In this document: in pieces, positions 6,714 through 10,833 of the stretch
Layout: each line of letters begins with the position of its first letter
Numbering within the stretch: the stretch's first letter is position 1
Source of the DNA: Gemmatimonas phototrophica
GTDB lineage: Bacteria; Gemmatimonadota; Gemmatimonadetes; Longimicrobiales; Gaopeijiaceae
Assembly: GCA_945876015.1 (NCBI GenBank)
Contig: CAMCNM010000042.1
Span: forward strand, 1 to 10,833
Length of the DNA: 10,833 nt
Reading direction: 5' to 3'
Made by a program: the position numbers and the translations under genes
Notes under the pieces: generated by a model
What the model was told of the DNA's origin: nothing
What the model saw: only the letters and a program-made list of their open reading frames with translations
The model's database searches: none

Positions 6714-7910
6714 TCAGGCCGCGGCGTGCTCTTCGCCCAGGATCCGACTGCTGACGGCCTGGATCAGGAGAATCCGGGCGCGCTCGGACACCTCGTCCAG
6801 CGAGACCTCCGGGACGCGGAATTTCTCCGCGGCCCGCTGCCGGATGTCCTGCGCCGTGGGGAGCTCGGGGAGGGGGACGGTGGCCAGCTTCGCCGCCGCC
6901 TGCGCGCCCGCGGACCGCGCCCAGGCCTGCACGTCGGGCCACATCTGGCTGTTCTCCCAGGCGCTCCTGACCTGCGCCGCCACGCCGTCCGGTGAGTAGG
7001 TGTCCGCAACCTGCCGGGCGACCTTCTCGACCACCAGCCGGCCGAGCTTGCGCTCGTTGTTGACCACGTCAGCGGGCGGGGCACGGAGGTCCCAGATCAG
7101 CCCGGTCCACGACACGGCCTTCAGGACGTAGTACGTGAAGTCCACCTGATACCAACGGAAGCCCTGCCGGGTCGAGCTCTGGTAGGCGTGGTGGTTGTTG
7201 TGCCACCCCTCGCCGCAGGTCAGGACCGCGAGCCACCAGTTGTTGCGCGAATCGTCGCCGGTCACATAGCGCTGGGTCCCGTGCACGTGGGCGAGCGAGT
7301 TGATGAAGAACGTGCAGTGCCAGCAGATCATCGTGCTCCACAGGAAGCCGGCCACGAGACCCGACCAACCGGCCACCAGCCAGACCACGAATCCGAGAAT
7401 CGCCGGGACCACGTACTGGTGCTTGTTCATCCACACCAGCTCCGGATACTCCATCAGGTCCGCCACGCTCTCGTAGTCGGGCTCGGCGTTCTTCTTCGCG
7501 AAGATCCAGCCGAAGTGCGCGTAGAGGAATCCGTGGTGCCGGGGAGAGTGGGTGTCGTTCGCGAGGTCGGAGTACTGGTGATGATGGCGGTGCATCGCGG
7601 CCCACCAGAGGGCACCCCGCTGGGCCGAGGACTGCGCCAGCGCGGCGATGAAGAGCTGTCCCGCGCGGCTCGTCTTGTAGGACCGATGGGAGAAGTAGCG
7701 GTGATAGCCTCCCGTCACCCCGATCATGCGCACCCAGTAGAGCACGATCCCGATCACGACCGCTTCCATCGTGACGCCGGTCCAGAAGATCGCCGTGAAG
7801 CAGATCAGGTGGACCAGCACGAACGGAGTCGCCCCAGGATAGATGATGTCCGCGTGGGTCGATTCAGCCTGATCCGGGGCGTGCGCAGCTTGGGTCGCGA
7901 GACGGCTCAA
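6714..7910 (-). CDS. Membrane fatty acid desaturase (acyl-CoA/acyl-lipid delta-9 type)
   Basis: A 398-residue integral-membrane di-iron desaturase that introduces a cis double bond into acyl chains using O2 and electrons from a redox partner not seen in this window. The three histidine boxes are intact: HRYFSH (70-75), HRHHH (107-111, HxxHH) and HNNHH (237-241), the last in the family-typical GEGWHNNHHAYQ. An extra NSLAHVHG (204-211) matches the NSxAH element of stearoyl-CoA desaturases. Hydrophobic segments lie at about 28-64 and 168-205. After the catalytic core (ends near 278, LIWDLRAPP), about 120 residues of soluble, Ala-rich, probably helical sequence follow, with no function I recognise. 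The start is a TTG at 7910, strongly supported by GGAGGAG 4 nt upstream. It is transcribed divergently from the patatin gene. Delta-9 regiospecificity is inferred from family resemblance only. Confidence 0.93.
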   Translation of the reverse strand: MSRLATQAAHAPDQAESTHADIIYPGATPFVLVHLICFTAIFWTGVTMEAVVIGIVLYWVRMIGVTGGYHRYFSHRSYKTSRAGQLFIAALAQSSAQRGALWWAAMHRHHHQYSDLANDTHSPRHHGFLYAHFGWIFAKKNAEPDYESVADLMEYPELVWMNKHQYVVPAILGFVVWLVAGWSGLVAGFLWSTMICWHCTFFINSLAHVHGTQRYVTGDDSRNNWWLAVLTCGEGWHNNHHAYQSSTRQGFRWYQVDFTYYVLKAVSWTGLIWDLRAPPADVVNNERKLGRLVVEKVARQVADTYSPDGVAAQVRSAWENSQMWPDVQAWARSAGAQAAAKLATVPLPELPTAQDIRQRAAEKFRVPEVSLDEVSERARILLIQAVSSRILGEEHAAA

Positions 7911-8043
7911 GTAGCTCCTCCGACGCGGTGATGCGTGTGGAACGGGGAATTCTAAGCTCTAACCCCCGCTCCCTGGGGTCAACCCAATATAACGGCACGC
8001 CCGTTGCTCCCCAGCCGCTCCGGTTATCAACGGGGAGGACGGT
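7911..8043. promoter_or_regulatory. Divergent promoter region between desaturase and patatin genes
   Basis: This 133-bp gap must drive both divergent genes. For the plus strand, TATAAC at 7988-7993 matches a -10 at five of six bases and would leave a leader of roughly 45 nt, but no -35 lies at proper spacing. For the minus strand, TAGAAT (7954-7949) resembles a -10, and TTGACC (7982-7977) resembles a -35 but sits too far away at 22 nt. The region is visibly more AT-rich at 7948-7993 than the flanking genes. Individual hexamers are tentative; the regional call rests on gene orientation. Confidence 0.45.
7915..7921 (-). promoter_or_regulatory. Strong ribosome binding site fixing the TTG start of the desaturase
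   Basis: Read on the minus strand, GGAGGAG lies 4 nt before TTG at 7910. No in-frame ATG or GTG lies nearby, and the histidine-box spacing from this start fits the family, so this site decides the start. Confidence 0.75.
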
Positions 8044-10167
8044 ATGGGTGAGAGGGTCCGTGGCGCCGGGGCCGAGGCCCGCGGCTGGGTCTTTGCGCGG
8101 GGTCTCGTCGCGGTGCTCGTCCTGTCCGGTTCGACCGCCTTCCCTCTGGCAGGGCAGTCGGACGAGCCGCCCGTTGCGAGCGGTCCGGATGCCATCGTCC
8201 TCTCGACGGGGGCCGCCCGCGGCCTGGCGCACGCTGGCGCGCTCCTCGGCCTCGAGCGGCACGGGTTCGACCCGGATCTGGTGGTGGGCGCGAGCATGGG
8301 AGCCGTCATCGGCGCGCTCTACGCCTCCGGTTACTCCGCCGAGGAGATCTGGGATATCGCGCTCACCACCCGGTGGGCGGACCTCTTCATCTCGTCCCCG
8401 GTGCTCGAAGGCCCCGATCGTCGGCTGTTGTTTCCGAGCCTCGCGATCGGCCTCGAGCTGGGACGGCTCGAAGTGTCGAGCGGCGTCATCCCGGATTGGC
8501 GCGTGAACCGGCTACTCGTTCACCTGTTGTTCGACGCGGGTGCTCGCGCGCGGTCCGACTTCGATCGGCTGCCCCGGCGCTACCGTGCGGTGGCCGCCGA
8601 TCTCTTGACCGGCCAAGAGGTCGTGCTCGCGAGGGGTGACCTGGCGCGAGCGGTGCGCGTGAGCATGAGCACGCCCGGGTTCTTCTCAGCGGTGAACTGG
8701 GGCGGCCGGCTGCTGATCGACGGCGGCATCGCCAACTACCTGCCGGTCTCGGTCGCCCGCTCGCTGGGAGCCGGGCGCATCGTCGCGGTGGACGTCTCGC
8801 GCGCGACGAAAGAAGTACGCGGCACGGATCCGACCGCGATCGGTGGCCGCTCGATCTCGCTGCTCATGCGCAACGCGATGCGCGACACGGTGGCCCCCGA
8901 TGTGCTCGTGGAGCCCCCGCTCGACCCCGACTTTCCCGGGGCAATGTTTCCGGAGCGGCCGCTCCGCCTGCTGGACGTTGGCCGGACCGCGGCGGTCGCC
9001 ACCGCAGTTGCTCCCACTCCCGAAGGGCCGCGCGTGCGTCATCGCTCGTCCGCCCCCGATACGCTGGTCGCGCTCGAAATCGAGGTGGACGACCCCGCGC
9101 TGGCGGCGCTCGTGCGCCGCGCCTTCCAAGGTCTGACACCCGGGCCCTACCGCCCGGACGCGGTTCTGGCCCGCATCGATCATCTCTATGCCAGCGGCCT
9201 GTTCACCGGCGTGTGGCCGCGCGTCGAGGCGCGCGCGGGAGGGGGAGACGTCCTCGTGCTCGCGCTCGATCCGCTCCCACGGCTCGCGCTGACCGGCGCC
9301 GTCGGTTACGACAACGACAGCGGCGGACGCCTCTGGGCGGCGGTGGAATCGCGCGCCTCCCTGCTGGGCTCGCCCGTCGTGACGCGCGCAGGCGCGGGCA
9401 CCGACGGGATCCAGCGCTGGTTCGAGGTGTCCGCGCTCCTGCGTCCGTCCCTGCTGCCGCGCGTGGCGCTGACCGCGGGGCTGGACCACCGTCGCGGGAC
9501 GCCGCCGTTCTTCGGCTCGCTTCCGGTTGCGCCGGAGACGCGTCACACGGGCGGGTGGGCCGGCGTGCAGTACCGAGCGGCGTTTCCGGATCTGATCGGA
9601 AGCCTCGTGATGCGCGCGGAGCGGATCGCGGAAAAGGGAGGCTTCGAGGGACAGGCGTGGGGGCCGCTGCTCCGCATCTCGATGCCGAACGGTCCCGCGC
9701 GTGTCGTGGGAATTCCCTCCGAGCTGGAGGCAGCCATGTGGCGGGGGGTCGTGGACTATCACGAGCTCGGCGCGCGCGGCTCCATCACCCGCGAGATGGG
9801 ACCGCTCGAGTTCGCAGCGCTGGCGGACGCGGGGTTCGTGGTCGGCGACGCGCCGCTCGACGCGCTCCCATCGCTCGGCGACGATCACGGCATGCCCGGC
9901 CTCCGCAGGGGTCAGAAGCGGGGACGGGCGCGCCTGCTCGGCGGTATCGATCTCGCCATGCCGCTGGTCGGGGGAGGATGGGGTCGCCTTCGGCTGCGCG
10001 GCGGCGCCGCTGGCGAGCGCTCCGAACTCGACGAGCGCGCTGCCTGGCTCGGTGGCGCGGCGCTCGACCTGGTGTGGAACACGCCGTTCGGTCCGGTCGT
10101 CGTGGGGTACGGCATCAATACCATGAGCCAGCACCGCATCGACGTCGGGCTCGGCGCGGCGTTTTGA
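8044..10167 (+). CDS. PlpD-like patatin phospholipase with POTRA and outer-membrane barrel
   Basis: A 707-residue protein predicted to be a type Vd-like secreted/outer-membrane lipid acyl hydrolase. After a long basic n-region, a hydrophobic signal (about 18-37) ends near PLAGQS. The patatin domain (about 48-310) has the nucleophile elbow GASMG (83-87, Ser85) and the dyad Asp in DGG (226-228, Asp226), in LLIDGGIANYLPVSVARSLGA. The oxyanion segment reads STGAARGLAH (54-63), where the family usually has SGGGxRGxAH. A POTRA-like module follows (about 340-408: LEIEVDD..VRRAFQGLTPGPY..VLARIDHLYASGLFTGVWPRV). Then about 295 residues of alternating strands typical of a 16-stranded barrel end in RIDVGLGAAF with terminal Phe, an outer-membrane insertion signal. 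The ATG has GGGGAGGA ending 4 nt upstream. Substrate (phospholipid or other) is not shown by sequence. Confidence 0.92.
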   Translation: MGERVRGAGAEARGWVFARGLVAVLVLSGSTAFPLAGQSDEPPVASGPDAIVLSTGAARGLAHAGALLGLERHGFDPDLVVGASMGAVIGALYASGYSAEEIWDIALTTRWADLFISSPVLEGPDRRLLFPSLAIGLELGRLEVSSGVIPDWRVNRLLVHLLFDAGARARSDFDRLPRRYRAVAADLLTGQEVVLARGDLARAVRVSMSTPGFFSAVNWGGRLLIDGGIANYLPVSVARSLGAGRIVAVDVSRATKEVRGTDPTAIGGRSISLLMRNAMRDTVAPDVLVEPPLDPDFPGAMFPERPLRLLDVGRTAAVATAVAPTPEGPRVRHRSSAPDTLVALEIEVDDPALAALVRRAFQGLTPGPYRPDAVLARIDHLYASGLFTGVWPRVEARAGGGDVLVLALDPLPRLALTGAVGYDNDSGGRLWAAVESRASLLGSPVVTRAGAGTDGIQRWFEVSALLRPSLLPRVALTAGLDHRRGTPPFFGSLPVAPETRHTGGWAGVQYRAAFPDLIGSLVMRAERIAEKGGFEGQAWGPLLRISMPNGPARVVGIPSELEAAMWRGVVDYHELGARGSITREMGPLEFAALADAGFVVGDAPLDALPSLGDDHGMPGLRRGQKRGRARLLGGIDLAMPLVGGGWGRLRLRGGAAGERSELDERAAWLGGAALDLVWNTPFGPVVVGYGINTMSQHRIDVGLGAAF

Positions 10168-10183
10168 GGAGGCGCGAAGCGAC

Positions 10184-10202
10184 GGATGCGCTTTGCGCAT
10201 CC
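10184..10202 (+). terminator. Perfect 8-bp stem-loop after the patatin gene
   Basis: GGATGCGC-TTT-GCGCATCC forms a perfect 8-bp GC-rich stem with a 3-nt loop, starting 17 nt after the patatin stop and ending 71 nt before the asparaginase ATG. No T-run follows, so it may be a processing or mRNA-stability hairpin, or a terminator of a type lacking the U-tract. Confidence 0.4.
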
Positions 10203-10273
10203 TCCACAGCACTTTACGTCATTCCCTGAGTGAGCCTTCCCACGCAGCGCACCGCGACCACTGGCAGCCCACC

Positions 10274-10765
10274 ATGACCATCCGCGTCCTCGTCACCGGC
10301 GGTACGTTCGACAAGGAGTACGACGAGATCCGCGGGCAGCTGTTCTTCCACGACACGCATCTGTCGCAGCTGCTCCACCAGGGACGCTGCGCGCTCGACG
10401 TCGAGATCCGCACGGTCATGATGGTGGACAGCCTCGACATGAGCGACGCCGATCGCGGTCTCATCGCGGAGCACTGCGCGCGATCACCCGAGGATCGGAT
10501 CGTCGTCACGCACGGCACCGACACGATGGTCGAGACGGCGCGCGTGCTCGCCGCCGTGGTTCCCGGCAAGACGATCGTGCTCACCGGTGCGATGGTGCCC
10601 ATCGCGTTCGGCAGCTCGGACGGGCTGTTCAACCTGGGCAGCGCCCTTTCCTTCGTGCAGGTGCTCCCCCCGGGCGTCTATATTGCCATGAACGGGCGCT
10701 GCTTCGACTGGGACAATGCCCGAAAGAACCGCGAAACTGGACGTTTCGCGCCCCTGGAGGACTGA
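10274..10765 (+). CDS. Short asparaginase-domain protein
   Basis: A 163-residue protein matching only the N-terminal domain of L-asparaginases. Landmarks are VTGGTFDKEY (7-16, Thr11 at the nucleophile position), THGTDTM (79-85, Thr82/Asp83 of the second catalytic triad), VLTGAMVPIAFGSSDGLFNLGSAL (102-125), and NGRCFDWDNARKNRETGRF (140-158), whose Lys151 may be the catalytic lysine. The C-terminal domain of full-length enzymes (about 330 residues) is absent. The protein ends cleanly with LED and a TGA, and no continuation follows in the next 68 bases, so this looks like the known compact stand-alone form and not a fresh truncation. Amide hydrolysis of asparagine or a related substrate is likely but unproven. 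A TTG at 10193 would extend the frame by 27 residues unlike the family and would fall inside a hairpin, so the ATG at 10274 is preferred although its ribosome binding site is weak. Confidence 0.88.
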   Translation: MTIRVLVTGGTFDKEYDEIRGQLFFHDTHLSQLLHQGRCALDVEIRTVMMVDSLDMSDADRGLIAEHCARSPEDRIVVTHGTDTMVETARVLAAVVPGKTIVLTGAMVPIAFGSSDGLFNLGSALSFVQVLPPGVYIAMNGRCFDWDNARKNRETGRFAPLED

Positions 10766-10790
10766 AACTCCCGGAAATCCGCTGTGCTCG

Positions 10791-10812
10791 CTGACGTAGG
10801 TTGGGGCGTCAG
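10791..10812 (+). terminator. Weak inverted repeat after the asparaginase-domain gene
   Basis: CTGACG (10791-10796) and CGTCAG (10807-10812) make a perfect 6-bp stem with a 10-nt loop, 25 nt after the stop. There is no T-tract. It may end this transcript, but the evidence is thin. Nothing else is recognised between 10766 and the window end. Confidence 0.2.
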
Positions 10813-10833
10813 AGGGTATGTGGCAGCCCTCGT

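Noticed and set aside
7188..7931. 247-residue plus-strand open frame opposite the desaturase
   Set aside because: His/Val/Arg-rich antisense of the histidine boxes, no domain, and it runs into the divergent promoter region.
8686..10212. 508-residue minus-strand open frame opposite the patatin
   Set aside because: Arg/His/Ala-rich shadow; the plus strand has a complete patatin-POTRA-barrel protein with a strong ribosome site.
10193..10273. TTG start giving a 27-residue extension of the asparaginase-domain protein
   Set aside because: The extension has no family resemblance, begins inside a perfect hairpin, and the ATG at 10274 leads directly into the conserved first strand.
1..10833. CRISPR array, tRNA, rRNA, transposase or integrase
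   Set aside because: No regularly spaced repeats, no cloverleaf or rRNA-like segment, and no mobile-element protein was recognised.

Overview
This GC-rich window looks like chromosomal DNA from a diderm (outer-membrane) bacterium. The evidence is a patatin-type lipase with a POTRA/Omp85-like C-terminal half that ends in Phe, Tat and Sec export signals, and a periplasmic-type c-heme protein with planctomycete-type PSD domains. Strong codon bias produces long antisense shadow ORFs throughout. TTG and GTG starts are common. The gene set would fit Gemmatimonadota, Acidobacteriota or a related group known mostly from metagenomes, but there is no rRNA or marker gene to settle the phylum.

Layout. 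Positions 1-7910 are all on the minus strand and 8044-10765 all on the plus strand, with a 133-bp divergent intergenic region between them. Read in the direction of minus-strand transcription, the left block is: acyl-CoA/acyl-lipid desaturase (7910-6714), feoA (6617-6357), feoB (6328-4391), a large di-c-heme PSD/DUF1592-family protein (4303-1853), a Tat-exported HXXSHH/DUF1552 protein (1853-450), and an ankyrin-repeat protein cut by the left edge of the window (447-1). The right block holds a PlpD-like patatin/outer-membrane phospholipase (8044-10167) and a short stand-alone asparaginase-domain protein (10274-10765).

How the genes may work together. FeoA and FeoB form a ferrous iron uptake unit. 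The three genes below them (c-heme PSD protein, HXXSHH Tat protein, ankyrin protein) are tightly packed: a TGATG stop/start overlap joins the first two, and only 2 nt separate the second and third. They look like one translationally coupled envelope cassette of unknown biochemical role. This is the most interesting part of the window. The desaturase (di-iron enzyme) and the patatin (lipid hydrolase) are divergently transcribed and both act on lipids. Iron recurs across the minus-strand block (Fe(II) uptake, c-type heme, di-iron desaturase), but a functional link is inference only.

No tRNA, rRNA, CRISPR array, insertion sequence or integrase was recognised. No gap between genes exceeds about 135 bp.
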